NCBI GenBank assembly: GCA_003118195.1
Contig: BEXV01000153.1
Coordinates: 252,163 to 316,162 of the forward strand
Origin: Hemicentrotus pulcherrimus
Lineage: Eukaryota; Echinodermata; Echinoidea; Camarodonta; Strongylocentrotidae
Reading direction: 5' to 3'
DNA: 64,000 nt
The position numbers were made by a program, and so were the translations under genes. This document shows, piece after piece, positions 35,575 to 49,465 of the stretch (its first letter is position 1; each line of letters begins with the position of its first letter). The notes under the pieces are model-generated. The model was given only the letters and a program-made list of their open reading frames with translations, was not told the DNA's origin and made no database searches.

Positions 35575-37615
35575 TATCATTGGTATGGAGACCACTCATG
35601 AATTTCAACAACATGACCAATGGTAGAATTTGAATAACAGATCAATTTGGTAGATAATTTTCCTACTGGCGTTTCTTAACTCAACTTTTTAAAATTCTTA
35701 AATCACTCCAAAATAATGTTTGTGAGTGTGCGTTAATTGTTTGGAATTTATCTTAGATTTTTCCACGGGTTACGGTTTTATTTTTTTATTTAATTGTTTG
35801 ACCGTGACACAATAAGAATATTGTATTTTTGGTATTATCACAAATGAAATGTGATATTCCCTTATTTTTCATTTCATTCCTTTTTCACTCATTTAAAAAA
35901 AAAAAAAACCTTCTTTGATGTATTTATTAAGACAGATTGAGAAATGATTCAACTACTTTTCTCGAAAACGTCAACATGTTAAAGAGTATCATAAAGATCT
36001 TTCCAGCATTCTATCAATCCTGAAGATCTTAACAATACTGGTGTCGATTTACTGTCCACCCCAGTAACCCAATGTGTGTTCATAGGACCAAGAGATTTAA
36101 AAGGAGTAATAACGTTCCGCAAGAGGACCTGTTATGGTACCTCACGGGATAAACCCGACACCTGCCTGGTTACGCTAGCTTAGAAAGTAAATGAAATGTC
36201 AAAAATCATCAGAGATCGCAGAATAGGATCTCGGACTACTTTGATGAGATTTTCTCATTATTTCTCTAAATTATCTGCTTCTTAAGGTAATTATTCTATG
36301 GGCAATGACGCGAAGAGCTTTTTCAGATCAATTTCAAAGTCTGGTTGCCAGGATGCTATTAACCTTTTGACTTGTATCTTAGATTTATTATTTTCTTTAT
36401 TATAAATACGATAGAGCTGGACAGTTAAATAAAGGACCCTAGAAGGAATTACGTTGCAAAAAATGAATCATAATTGTCGTGTGTAAATGGCTATGTAATG
36501 TAACCACGAGAAAAGAAGTATGAACGCTCCCAAACACTTACAAAATTAAGTCTTCCTTTACATGGAAAAAAAAATCATAATAACATAGAGTTGTGCTTTT
36601 ATCCTATTTTAGTTAGTATTCAACTACCTAAGAAAGACATTAGTCACAATTACCTGGTGACATAAACGTATTATGATCGGGCCCTCTATTGGGAAAATCA
36701 AGAAAACACGCTTTTCAGTAATTCCCAAAATAAAGACGGCACAAGGTCCTATCCAAAGGACTAGGGAATTGGGAATGAATAGGTTACCAGTTTAGGGCAC
36801 GGACTTTCTCGTCCTGAAGCCTGTATATCGCATCCCAAAGAGAATCATTGTTTTAAATACAAATAGACACAACTTGTTTTGAGATACTAACCAAAATAAA
36901 AGCTACGAATCCAGATAAAAGTATTTTTTCGAAAATGAAAGAAGATCAAAGATCAAATACAACGTTTGCCATTAGAGCGAGAGATGCGAACAAAACGAAT
37001 GTTCGACACATGTGATTATGAAGGTAATATTGATGATATTGTAAACTCAAAACACGAAATGGTCCAACACCATGAAAAGATTATCTAAAAGCAATTGGAA
37101 TCGACAGTTAGACATGAAACGTAGAATTATTATAAGAATGTATATTCATTATCTAAAGTAAGTAAATATCTTTTATATTTTGGTTGCATCCTATCTTCCT
37201 CCAGTCATTCACTGCTTATGACAAGCACCATAAAATTATTGGACAAAATAACAAATCTCAAAGCTGTCCGTCTTTCCAAACTGCCTAACTGAGACCATTC
37301 AATGTCCGGTCTTTTTTTTCTGAAGGGTAGTTGAACTTTCCAGGTATATAAGGCAAGTGAGTTACCTGCCACCGATGGGTGTGTAATATACCCTTTCATT
37401 AGGTTACAACAGGGTTGAGCCTTAGCAAGATGAGGTTCCGAACATATCGTGGGATATTTCCTTCCAAAATGAAAAAGTTAGGGTAAATGCGACTGAGTCG
37501 AAAAGGGCAATTACATAAAGAGACGATCCAGCACAAGGTACCCTAGGTAATAGCCAATGTGGCAAGCTGAGGGGACAAAACATCGCTTAGAAATAGATAG
37601 TCTAACATCAGAGGA
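35575..37615. other. gene-free stretch, nothing recognised
   Basis: AT-rich DNA with no gene or element ends seen. Confidence 0.4.
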
Positions 37616-37617
37616 AA

Positions 37618-37896
37618 CGGGATGGAGGAGGAGGAGGAGGAGGAGAAGTGCACAGACGAGAGGTGAGAGTCTCAAATGATAACGTAGGCGAAGGTACAGC
37701 GAGAAGAGAAATAGAGCGAGGAGAAGACTTCGGAAGACGAAGGGTTAGGTAAAAGCAAAATTTGAAGAATCTTAAAAAGATATGGACAATGCTAAACTCG
37801 TATAGCAAAAAAAAGGAGTCGATGGAATATAAGAGATAGGGACAGAGAGAGAGAGAGAGAGAAAAGGAGAGAGAAAGGGAGAGAGAGAGAGACGGA
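37618..37896. repeat. (GGA)n and (GA)n microsatellite region
   Basis: A GGA tract (37622-37645), then purine-rich DNA, then GA tracts (37845-37862 and 37877-37892). Confidence 0.9.
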
Positions 37897-37899
37897 GAA

Positions 37900-38625
37900 G
37901 GGAAGAAGATAAAGAGTGTGTTCGTAAATATGGGAACAATGGAAGGGGAAAATAAATCGAGAGAAAATGTATGATGGAATTAGAACGAAGAGTAAAATCA
38001 AGGAGGATAGGGTTTACGAGAGGGAAACTAAGTAAAGTAACAAACAAAAATGTTTACACAAGAAATGTTGTTTCATATCGGGGAAATTAATTATGATTAA
38101 AAAATAAGATACATGTCCCTGTAGAGAAAAGGGTAGTATGGCGATCTCAAAGATAGTGACACTCTATATATACACTTTTACTTTGAACATCTGGTGCCTG
38201 CAAACTGCACCATGATAAATAAACACCAATGAATGGTAGCGATGACCCATCGTCGTAATTAGTGCTGGTCTTTTTGCCAGATGCAAAGATGTTTGGCAAG
38301 AAACATCGTGAAAAGATGGAAGGAAAATTATCTTACGAACCCTGCGCGAGTCTAGCATGAAAATACTGCTAGCAAATTTACCAGTACATGTAGGTTTGAT
38401 CTTGGTTTATTTGGGTTTGATTACGGAAAATACGTAGTACGCTGCGAGTATCGAGTTAAAAACATCTCTGATTCATAGACATTCTGTGATCAAATCCCCA
38501 CAACCCCACTGCTTGAAACCCTAACGAGATGTTACAGTTCTTTATGGATAGTGGTAAATGCCCCTCTCGAAATCCAATTTGCTTTTGTGATACAAAGAGT
38601 ACGAAATCATATACCCAGCGAAGAT
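37900..38625. other. gene-free stretch, nothing recognised
   Basis: Purine-rich at its start, then ordinary AT-rich DNA. Confidence 0.4.
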
Positions 38626-38722
38626 GCAACGTTCCCGAGACGTTCGCAAAACGTTCTGAGGGCTTGAAGCGGTTATAGAACGTTGTTTTATACAACTCAA
38701 GAATGTTCCTTTTGATGTTGCA
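38626..38722. repeat. AACGTT-rich inverted repeat, possible small element
   Basis: It opens GCAACGTTC and closes with GATGTTGC. Inside, 'aaaacgttct' is mirrored by 'agaacgttgttt'. AACGTT or ACGTTC occurs four times in under 70 bp. It may be a short MITE; no target duplication is evident. Confidence 0.4.
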
Positions 38723-39529
38723 ATAAAACAACCATACAACGTGGTGATCTATTAATATACACGTGCATCTCTGGAAACTAGTTTAAGAATTGAAAGTATG
38801 ATGCAATTAGCCTTAGGTAACAATATTCATGTTATGATAATCTCGAAGGTGATGAATAATACTGAGATCATCGAAATGTGATAAAATCTTCATCATGATA
38901 TAATACATTAACGGATGTCAAGAGAATCTGAAAGGTACCTCGCAACAGTATTGAATAAAGATGTAAAACATGGCATATTCAAAGATCAGTCCAAGAACAA
39001 GTTGATTTGTCAATGTATTTTCATAATGCAGCTGTTTTCCAAAGATTTCGTGAGAATAATTTTCCTCATTCACTTTGCGTTCTGTGATCCCAATTACATG
39101 AATAGACACAAAATAAATATGTAGACTGAAGCTAAAATATACGACAGTTTCGAAACTACGACCGCCTTTTTCTTCTTCACAACACATACCAAAGCCGGCC
39201 GAATTCGTTCAGGTAACACAATTGAAAGTATCAAATAGAGAATATTACTTGAATCAACCACATAAGGCTGGATAAATTCATTTTGTTTTCACACAATCAG
39301 ATTATGTCATTCTCTTGGTTTCGACCATTTTGGTAAGTGGATTTGCTGAGTAATTTGAGTGTATTATTAAAGAATACGGTTTCATTCCGCGGTCTTTCTG
39401 TGGATGCAATAGAATACATGTAAATGATAGAGAAGAATGAGCCACGATTAGATGTATGAATCGTAACGTGAACTACGATTTAACAAACCTAACATGAACT
39501 TAAAACTAAATGTCGCTAGATACGATGAT

Positions 39530-39860
39530 GCGAAGCCTGCATCATCTCTTATCTGATAGCGATCATCCTCACAAAGAGGGAGGGGCCACCGCTTCCCTCA
39601 AATGGGCGAGGGTTTAGAGATGCGCACGCATCTCCTTGATGATGAGAAGGGTGGTAGCAGAGTAGGAAAAAAAACAGGAGCTCTCTGATTCCCCGCTCGG
39701 CTTATGACAACTCCACTTGCCATCAATCGCCGGCTATCAGGAAAAGAGTAGACGGATGAAATCCATCAGTGGGTTGAGAAGCATCATCAAATCTGGCATC
39801 TCGTTCTGTATCCGTCTGGTATCTTGCTGACCGCTGTCGACCACCACTTCGGCAGATCTT
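39530..39860. promoter_or_regulatory. GC-richer unique segment, possible regulatory element
   Basis: It contains 'cttatctgatag', two overlapping GATA sites in opposite orientation, and the perfect palindrome GAGATGCG-CA-CGCATCTC (39616-39633). It is distinct in composition from its flanks and without a repeat partner in the window. Regulatory function is inference. Confidence 0.25.
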
Positions 39861-40459
39861 CAGCGGATGACCAACGAGGAATCAAGAGAGGGTGAGAGAA
39901 AGAGAGAGCGTCTCCTAATCAACTTTCTTTTTTCCTGGTATCCATTCATGGATGCTAGTTTTGGAATTGAAACAGAACTCCGGTGAACTGACAGTTGGTG
40001 TTTGAAAGACAGAGGAGGGAACGCCATCTTCATCTTCAGTTGGTGGTGGTAGCTCGACTTCGAAACTGAATACGAGTTTACAGACGGTCCATTGAGAAAT
40101 CGTCTCGCATTTCGCACAGGTGCCGCAGGGTTTGCTACACCCCAAAGCTTTTTCTGGTGGATTTTGGTATCAGATAAATCTATTCCAATATTTACCAGCT
40201 ATTTAACTCGTTTACAGAGCAGAGGGGCATAGGGTGCAACGCTCGGAACTCTTTGCAGCCGTGGTGCTGGCAGGAACTGAAATATATTAGTTTGATTATT
40301 TTTATTGGTGGGTGGGGAGCTGTTGGGAGGAGAGAGCGTGGATCGGAGAGGAGTTCATCTTTGGAAGAAGGCGGTGATGCTTGGTTGCAATTTACTGCAA
40401 CTTAGTAAAGTCGTCAAACAGTTTTGCTACCATCGATACCAAAATCATCATTCTTGGTA

Positions 40460-40525
40460 TCTGTACCACCATCACCACCATTGCCACTATCATCGCCGTC
40501 ACCATCACCACAATCATCATACCGT
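40460..40525. repeat. (CAC/CAT)n trinucleotide repeat
   Basis: Imperfect CAC, CAT and CAA units. They create a histidine-rich open frame on the + strand (40305-40616) that looks like repeat translation. A good donor (TTCAG/GTAAGA) follows at about 40590, but no convincing exon leads into it. Confidence 0.8.
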
Positions 40526-40619
40526 TCGTGCTCCAGTGATTGGCGCTGATGTTCTTCTTTTAGTCCAGTTCCAAACATCACATTTTCAGGTAAGAGGCAG
40601 AAATGAGACTATTTGAATA

Positions 40620-42495
40620 CCCAATAATAGCATCTTAGCGTCAGTAAACTCTCCCTTGAATTCAACGGACTAAATCTGATTTGTCATATCAATAACTGTA
40701 ACTAATCGGTAGTAAATTCTAGGATAGAATATAAGGATATCGTATCTGCTTGATTGATGTGGTGGTATAATAAAGGTAAAACATGTTAGTTAATAAGTTG
40801 ATATAACTTAGACAGGTCTTTGTCCAGTTTATAAAGAATAGAAAATATGCTTAGAGTATGGTAGATGATACCATTATCGTCGAGTATTTTGATGATCCAA
40901 TGACGAATAGCCCCTTACCTCTTCGGTACATCGATTGTTGATTTGATAGTAAGATATTTCAGATTGCAATTATCAATAAAATCACATCCAGGAAGATTAT
41001 TTATTGAATTTCAGTGACAAACAACTCTAAATAAAAGTGCTTGTAAAGAGATTTCGCCTGGAAGTATCAAAACATATTTTAAAAGAAATTGCCATGGAAT
41101 TGCCTTCAATTGTCATGGAATCACCAATATATTTGGAAGCATGAGTCAGATATGTTTCGTTTGAGGGTGAAAAATCGAGTTTAAATATACATATTTAAAC
41201 TTTTTGACGATTCTGTCTGATAGTTGCCTTGATCCATTGCTCTTAGTAGGCTAAAATGTAAAGGAATCGTTCAAAAAAAGCTTCAGGGCAAAGGATCATC
41301 GCGAAGTGTGACTTCAGAAACCTGTTTCCTGAACAAAGGTGTCGATTTAAAACTTTTGCTGATGTGCTTAACATTTTCGGTAGATTTATTAAAATCTCTC
41401 TCTGCAAGTTTTCCGATATTTTCAAATCCGTACTCATGAGTAGAATAGTGACGTAGACTGATCATATTTACTTTCAGACGGACAAATAAAATTCGATCGT
41501 GAAAAAATATCGGATATATCCAAGCCACTATTAAAGTCCAACATAGCAAGGGCCTTGACAAAAGCATTTACTTAATTATACTTTGTAAAGTGAAATGCTC
41601 GTTTTACATATTATACGCTCACTTCTACGTGATTTTTTTGATAGCGATTTTAAAGGAAATGTCTGAAATTCAATTGCTATTTGTTTACATTTTTTTTTAT
41701 TGAAACAAACTTAAGAAGATTTTTGTGATGAAGTTGGATGTCATATATGTGGTACTCTTTTGTATCAGCTTGCGCTACTTGCTCATAATAGTCTTGCGAA
41801 CGGCAAGTGGGGAATTCACTGGATTTTAGAAGTAGAGAAAACTTTGAATGTTTATGTAAGCACATATGGATCTGATTATATGTAAATCTGGTTTAAATCA
41901 TAATCGGGAGAACAATATTCCCTTTCGATTCTTTTCCCGTCTTTATTTCATGGATACAGGAAAGGAAGAAATTATACAAAATAATCATATGGTTGGTGGT
42001 TTTGAAGCTTTTTTTATTTTTATCTTTCTTTTGTTTTCCTCACATATCTATGTATGAGTAGGATGCATGGAAACCAAGTTAATATGACTTTAGATTATGC
42101 TCTATACGCACATAATGGATGTGATTATAGCGCACAGAATAAGTAGTGCATTTGACCCTGAACCGAAGTTGAATGAAAGAGTTGTAGAAAAACACCTGTT
42201 TAACGATGTATCAGTTATAATAATTAATGTTATCTGTCAACGACTTCCTTTTGGGGAATAAAGAATATAATTACTCTTCTAATGAGGGAAAGCGGACTCG
42301 CAGTGGAAAAGGAAGATGATTTTGCGGCGGTTTGTTTTTTCGTTTGTGTATCATTTCGGATGTGTTTGATTTTACGGATGTATGTTATTGATGAATTATT
42401 CAGTGCATCAATGTTTAATGTTACTGATTGGCGGTTTAACTCATCCGACTTAATTACTTATTCTGATTCTATGTCTGACGCATCTCCGCCGGTGC
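40620..42495. other. gene-free stretch, nothing recognised
   Basis: AT-rich DNA without a recognised gene or element. Confidence 0.4.
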
Positions 42496-42504
42496 CCCAC
42501 CCTT

Positions 42505-42515
42505 CCGTCTGTCTC

Positions 42516-42546
<31 letters not shown>

Positions 42547-42575
42547 TTCCCTCTATCTATTGATCTATCTCTCTT
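42505..42575. repeat. (CT)n and CTGT microsatellite
   Basis: CTGT units then a CT tract. Confidence 0.85.
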
Positions 42576-43084
42576 CATGCTGTTAAACTCTTCCTCCCTG
42601 TCTTTCTTTTCCTCAAAAATCACTTAGCAGTTCTGTTAATTATTGGTATACACATCTTTCTCCCCCCTTTTTCATGTTCTTGAATTTTACAGTCTATCTT
42701 GTTGTTTTATATGAAACAAAATAATTGGGTCATATCATACTTATACCAATTATTCACGTCAATTGTACAAAGAAGTGAGAATCCATGTCAATGCGTAAAT
42801 TCTCGATCGTAATCGTCTCGGTAGTTTTCAAATTGCACTCTGCATTGATATTATCTCTCTAGTTATTTCCATTAAAATCATATCACCAGCAGGTGATCAC
42901 GGTGTAAGATAAAGAAATATCTAGGCTTTTACCTGGAAACTAGATATGCTCAGTTAGTTTTGCGTAAATATGGAATTGAATACGACTTAAGACAAGCAGG
43001 ATAGCCGATATGGAGATGGGAAAGACGGAGAGGAGACATGCCTTAGTAGTGAAGTTTGATCTCTCTTAAGATGTGGCTCGATTT

Positions 43085-43235
43085 TTTTTTCACCCCCCCC
43101 CCCTCTCCCTCTCTCTGTCTGTCTGTCTGTCACTTGTTCTACAATTCTCTCTCCTTCCGTCTATCTATATATCTCGTATCTATATATCTATCTGTATCTT
43201 CCTCTACGACCTCCTCTCTCTCTCTCTTTTTTCTC
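43085..43235. repeat. compound C-run, CT and CTGT/TATC microsatellite
   Basis: C-run (43091-43102), CT tract, CTGT units, TATC units, then CT again. It leads directly into the dispersed repeat at 43256. Confidence 0.85.
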
Positions 43236-43249
43236 TCTACGTTGAACCT

Positions 43250-43350
43250 TTGCAAAGGACATGGTCACTGTTCTCTACTCGTTAACAAGTATCCTTTCTT
43301 CAACGCTGTTATGAGATGGATGAACCAAGTCCAATGCATGTTCGTAATTC
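43250..43350. repeat. CT-linked dispersed repeat, copy 1 (partner at 46190-46290)
   Basis: Shares 'ggacatggtca', 'tgttctctac', 'tgagatggatgaac', 'aagtcca' and 'tgcatgt' with 46190-46290, in order. Both copies directly follow a CT microsatellite, so the microsatellite is probably part of the repeat unit. Confidence 0.65.
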
Positions 43351-43359
43351 ACAATGTAA

Positions 43360-45640
43360 ACAAGAAAAATGAATACGACTATGATAGATGAGCGGTTGGT
43401 TTTGTTTTCACTAGACCCAGACGGTTTCGCTAGGTCAGACTGCGATCTGTGATTGGCAAATAGTTCTCCAATATTTTTGTTAAACAAATTTTCGATTTTG
43501 AACGAGACAGACGTATACTAGTAACTTAAAGGCGCCCGATGTTATGATAGATGATTTCGAATTTTCGCGGAGTGGGATATAGCTATGAGTTAGTGACTAG
43601 TTCCCCTATACCCCTCCCTTTCCCACTCCACATTAAACAAAATTGAGGGTCTTTTACTACTTGGTAAAAAGTTATTCACTTTCGTCACGACTTTTTCACG
43701 TACTGAATGAGTTGTTTGACCAAACACACAATTATGTAAATAACAAAAACATATTACTAACATAAAGCAAAAACATACATGTTTGCCTGCATTGAATGGC
43801 ACTAATATAGATTTCCACAAGTATTTGTTCTATATCTCATTGTCTTTGGTGCCTCGATCAGCCCCGATCTACAAGTTAATTTGTTTATTAATCAGTTCTC
43901 TCATATTCCAATCCTCTTAACCGAGTCATCTGCAGTCTTTTGAATACACTATGAATTATGTTTGCTCTTGGAGTATTGCAAAATTTCTTCACCATCCGAA
44001 TTGACGTTTGCCTTTAAATTTCTCCATCCAGTCGTTAGTAATACTTGAGTCTTCGGCAGCTGATCCGGCCAAGCAGTCAGAGAAAATGTACGATGCTTGT
44101 CTAAACGCGGAATACTCCTATTTTCAAACTTGACCCCCACAACCCTGCCCCATTACCGCTCCTAACTTCATTACGCGACGTTAGCTTTTGAATCCAAGCC
44201 TGGAAACCGTATTCGGTCCTTCTTTTTCTTTTTTTTTCTTTTTTTTGCTTGAAAGAAACGAACAAAAGCGACTGCCAAAACCCATGAATGTGATTCTAAC
44301 TTTGTTTTCAGAATTACATTATAGCTGGAAAAACACAACCAGCACCTCTGTGATTCAAATGACAAGAACCTCTATTGCATTGAGACGTACCATGGGTGGC
44401 CCCTTTATTTTTGTTAGCCGGGATGATAATTTATGTCTGAATTGTATGTGGAAAAGAGGAATTGGCCTACCTTTCAGTCATATGAGCATGTATTCTTTCA
44501 AAGGGAAATTATCATTGAGCCATTTTTAGAACACTTCTCAGACATGATAGCGTCCTATCTCGAGAAAAACACCCGCCCAAAACACGTATATTTTCATATA
44601 AGAATAGGCTAACTTCCCTGAATTTCATTGTCAACATGTGACGTCATTCCATAAAATACAGAGCAGATGTATATAATGACCTCCTGTAGTTTAAATGAAT
44701 CTTTAATGGAGTTTCAAAAGTAAACCAGGAAGGCTAAAAACGCCATGTTGTGCATCAAAATACAAACTCTATTAAAATGAGGATTATGTATTTCAATGGT
44801 TTTAAAGTGCCCGGATAATCCGCTCGACAGGCCTTTCCGTCATCATTACAGTGCACTGGCCCCTGAGTCTGTGTGGAATTCTTAGTCTTGGAAGAAGGAA
44901 TCCTTCGCTTCACGTAATTTTTCTCGGAGACATCGAAAAATAGGGTGGACCACCAGACTTCCGGATGCCAGTCGGGGCTGCTCGGAAGTTTACTCGGCTT
45001 AGGCTCGGGAAAGATTTTGAAGAGACACACTCTGAGTACTGATTACAACCGCGGATCCGGTAACTTTCCGAATGGGGTCAAAGTACCCCTTAATGTGACT
45101 GGTCACCTAGTTTGTCTGTTTGAATACTTGCAATGGTGCTAAATTTACTCACATCATATTGTATGAATTCTCTTGAGAGCGCAAATGAATACTTCGGAAT
45201 TTTTTCATTTTTCCATCATTGATTATATTTTACTCTACAAGATGGAAATGCTCATCAACATTTGAATGTCAAGATGCACCATTTTTTTTCCTCTTTCCTC
45301 ACTCAAGCCCCTCATGCGTGCATGGTATAGTTCCAATTGCATATCATAAAGGAGGATTGGTATATGTTTACATATCAAAAATTAAATAGAAATAGTGTAT
45401 ACTTCTTCTGTTTATTTTGCTGAGTGTAGTACGGGTATCGTCTGTGTATTTAGTTTATTCAAAGTCGGAAGCTGAAGAAATAGAAAGCAATTTGGAGTAC
45501 ACAACACGGTCAAATGCCAACCGTACTAGAATTTCTGAAGCCATTCTCCAGAATGAAAGCCACTGAATAATATGGAGCATACCGAACGACTGGGTGATTA
45601 TTTCAACAAATCATATGTCATATTACTGTGACTATATATA
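43360..45640. other. gene-free stretch
   Basis: No gene recognised. A 91-codon minus-strand open frame at 44755-45030 has a fairly protein-like composition (Pro-, Lys- and Ser-rich) but no known domain. Confidence 0.4.
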
Positions 45641-45643
45641 TAT

Positions 45644-46121
45644 NNNNNNNNNNNNNNNNNNNNNNNNNNNNNNNNNNNNNNNNNNNNNNNNNNNNNNNNN
45701 NNNNNNNNNNNNNNNNNNNNNNNNNNNNNNNNNNNNNNNNNNNNNNNNNNNNNNNNNNNNNNNNNNNNNNNNNNNNNNNNNNNNNNNNNNNNNNNNNNNN
45801 NNNNNNNNNNNNNNNNNNNNNNNNNNNNNNNNNNNNNNNNNNNNNNNNNNNNNNNNNNNNNNNNNNNNNNNNNNNNNNNNNNNNNNNNNNNNNNNNNNNN
45901 NNNNNNNNNNNNNNNNNNNNNNNNNNNNNNNNNNNNNNNNNNNNNNNNNNNNNNNNNNNNNNNNNNNNNNNNNNNNNNNNNNNNNNNNNNNNNNNNNNNN
46001 NNNNNNNNNNNNNNNNNNNNNNNNNNNNNNNNNNNNNNNNNNNNNNNNNNNNNNNNNNNNNNNNNNNNNNNNNNNNNNNNNNNNNNNNNNNNNNNNNNNN
46101 NNNNNNNNNNNNNNNNNNNNN
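45644..46121. other. assembly gap (478 N)
   Basis: Flanked by (TA)n on the left and (CT)n on the right, so the missing DNA is probably microsatellite that defeated assembly. Long frames crossing it are artefacts. Confidence 1.
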
Positions 46122-46175
46122 CTCTCTCTCTCTCTCTCTCTCTCCCTCTCTGTCTTTCCCCCTCTCTCCCTCTTT
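46122..46175. repeat. (CT)n microsatellite beside the gap
   Basis: Pure CT then degenerate CT-rich sequence. Confidence 0.9.
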
Positions 46176-46189
46176 AAATCGCCTCTGCT

Positions 46190-46290
46190 ATGGACATGGT
46201 CAATGTTCTCTACCCGATTTAACATATCAAGCATGGCTAAATATTTGACGTCATCATGAGATGGATGAACGAAGTCCAGTGCATGTACGT
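46190..46290. repeat. CT-linked dispersed repeat, copy 2
   Basis: Partner of 43250-43350. It differs by an insertion of about ten bases around 'catggctaaatattt'. Confidence 0.65.
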
Positions 46291-46299
46291 GAATCATCG

Positions 46300-49200
46300 T
46301 TAGTTACTTCGCAACTCTTTTTCTTTGACTGGATGTCCATACACCTTTTTGTCTTTCTAGGAAATTGTGTGTTTCATGTTAGTAAAAAGAAAAAACGCCA
46401 ATGTGTACAAACAAAACCCTCAGGTCTGAACTGGTCAGGATAAAATTGTTTTGCGAGATCACATTTTCCTCTTCAATTTCCAAAAATCCTAACGAACGTG
46501 GAAAATGAAAAAAGCTCATAGAAACACAACATTCATATTAATTTTGTAAATATAATGACATTTGATGAAACAAATCACTACTCTAAATATTCGTTAGGTA
46601 ATATACCTCTCAGAGAAATGAATTACCGATCATTTTGTTCCAAAAAGTGAATTCCATATCAGACACTTCTGTAACTTGTACAGTTCTTTTCGCGCCGAAT
46701 TACGATCATGCAATCCTCATTCAAATAATTTATATTAAAACAAATGTCATCTCATTGTTCAGAATGTTCAAACTCAAATTCCAAAGATCAAACATTTTCC
46801 CTTCTTAGGCCAGGTTAATCACGTAAGAACTCTAAGAAATTGGGCATGGACACACGGTTTCTCTTATGACCTAAGTACACCGACGGTTTTCACACGTTTC
46901 TATCTTAAGATTCTGACAGGAAACATGTTATGAATATTCAAAGACCACAGCATCCGCATCTGAAATCAATAATGTTTTCAAACTCGAATTGAAATAAGCG
47001 GAAACATTGCATGATATATATACCTCATGTATAACGCATTTTCTCAAACGTTACATTATTTTCGGACTCAATCATCATTTTCCCCTCATATCTTCTTGAT
47101 TTTGTGACTATTTCCTGAATTCATTGATTTCCAGTTTGACTGAATATCCACAGAAAGTTCAATTACCAGGGAATGTATTTTATAGACACAAGTCCAAAAT
47201 TGCGTTGATTAGGAGGATGGCTGACCTTGTTTCGATTGTGACGGATTTAAAACGTTCTTTGCAAGTTAAACAATCCAAATTTACTATATCAATTTTGACA
47301 GCTGACATGAATTCCTTGATATCATTAACAATTTGTTATGAAGAAAAATGTTATCTTCTAACTTTAAAGAACACATTGACCTTTAATTGATGAGTTTTGA
47401 TTCGCAATTTGACTCATTGTTTAAAAAAAATGAGAACAAATAGGGCGGAGAAAAAATATTCACACCCTTAAAATATTAACAGGTCATGTCCTTCCTTGAA
47501 TAAAATAAAATATTAAGGTTCACTAGTACAGACTTGAAGGCATGCCTATATTCCTAATGAAATTAAACAAAACAGTAATAAGAGTGTTGTTATCATTCTT
47601 TTCTTTTCAGCCGTTTTTGCTCATGTATTCTCTACATTCTGGAGTTGTTTTTGTCTTCTAAATACATCTTCTGGATACTGAGGTCAATCACGAATTCGAT
47701 TTGTTTTTCTTGTTTTAGTTATTAATGTTTATGTCTCGCATAATTTTTTCTAAATCAAAACGCGTTATTTTAATGGAATCACCATTCCTTTTAAAATCAC
47801 TACACTCACATCTAGCACACGGCCAGAAAACGTCCACAAAATTGACAAATAAGCTACACTCTGTTTCAAAATTTCTTTACATCAAGGCTAAGATCTTGCT
47901 TTAATACAGAAGTTATGGTTATTATCATTTACTTGATTCGCCTCGAATAATGCATTCCAGAGCCTCATAACCGCCTTTAAGAACTATGAGAGAAAATAAT
48001 CTGCCGCAGCTAATAGTGGCTTTATTAGATCTAGTGAAAAAAAAAAAGTGATTTGTATGTTACGATTACAAAATGGTCTTGAGCCCTGTTTATGTCCTAT
48101 GACACAACATAGGAATAGCATTGTTGTTTATGAATGAAACCTGAATGACTTGGCATCCATTCGCCTCCTTTCGCTTTTTCTTTCAGGCAAGCGTATAATG
48201 GCTAGATTCTCGCCCGAGAAACACTGTTAAACTTCCATGCTAAAATGTCAAGGTTACGCGTGTCACGTGCTGCTTAATTATCCAATCACTCTTCAATTAT
48301 TGTAAATAAGTGTTGATCGTCATTTCTTCATAATACTTGTGATGTACTTGCAGATTGGTTCCTTAGTAGCCATTCTCTTTGCAAGAATGTAAACATGTCC
48401 TCCTATGACCAGGGGTATCTCGAAGGGGATATGGAGGGGTGTGGCAGCCACTCCCCTCTAAGTAATACTTCTGCAAAAATCCATTATTCTTTCATAACTT
48501 GCGATGTAGATGTATGAATATAAGTAACTGTCCAAATCCTTTTCGGCAAGGGGTTTAAAAAAAGTAGGAGTGCCCTCTTTACCCCTGGTGGCAAATTTCT
48601 CAACCTTTCAAGGGTTTAAAAAAGGATTCAGGGAAATATTGTTCCCCTCCCCATCATTCAGAGCATTCCAGTGATGCCCCCGGCTCCTGGCTCCACCCAT
48701 GATATGCGTGTTTTCTGGAGCAGGAGATGAAATGTAGATACAGACGCCTTTCCTCCATTAGCTTTTAAATGGCGTGTTAGGGAGATGTAAAAAGATCCGC
48801 CAAAGGCATAACGAAGATTTATATCATCGCCGTATTAACACGTCTTTGAGTCATCGGGGGAAGGGATTGCATTAAGGGGATTTATAGACGGAGCTGTCAA
48901 TTCAGGGCTGCAGCATTTAGAAATGAAATTAGAGTACGTCGGAATGTTGTATGGGTTCTCGAGTGGTGGATAGTTAAGTGCGACAAAAGTCAATGGTGCA
49001 TGAATGCCAAATTTGTTGTCTGATCCAGTCGCGTTGGCTGATGAGAGCATATCTCTGTGTGAACGGAAAGATTCTGATCAACAAAATGTTTATAGTGCAA
49101 AGGGGGGTTTGATCATGATATTGTTGTGTCCGACGAAGGTGTTACAAGGAGAAAAACACAATTTGCCAGAATAAATGCCAAAATAAATGTCATAGCAAAC

Positions 49201-49465
49201 AACAGTACATTTACCTATCCTCCTCCTTTTAGACAGTTTTTATTTGATATTTGTCGTAAAGGTCATTTGTGCATTTCATGAATGTAGAATAGAATAAATT
49301 GTTGAAATGTCATATGAAGGAGTAAACATGGGAGAATACGAGCGTTATTAGATCATATATGTCGATATAAATATACTTTGTGATGACAGAACACTGGCGA
49401 TGCAGTAAGTTTATTTGCCATTGCTATGTCATCACAAGAAGTATTTTACATCGTCCTATAAAGTA
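46300..49465. other. gene-free stretch
   Basis: AT-rich DNA. Around 48410-48700 lies a compositionally different patch with repeated 'ggggtttaaaaaa' / 'agggtttaaaaaa' (48549 and 48609) that may be an old repeat. No coding region was recognised. Confidence 0.4.

Noticed and set aside
37618..38047. Serine/proline/leucine-rich minus-strand frames
   Set aside because: Translation of GA and GGA repeats.
39860..40145. Minus-strand frames including one with a PPPTEDEDG stretch
   Set aside because: Two overlapping frames are both open, neither has a known domain, and no convincing acceptor-donor pair was found.
40305..40616. Histidine-rich + strand frame ending near a good splice donor
   Set aside because: The histidines come from a CAC/CAT microsatellite, and the donor alone is not enough.
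44755..45030. Minus-strand 91-codon frame with protein-like composition
   Set aside because: No domain, no splice context, no supporting neighbour.
45594..46297. Long open frames across the N gap on both strands
   Set aside because: They are made of unknown bases and CT-repeat translation.
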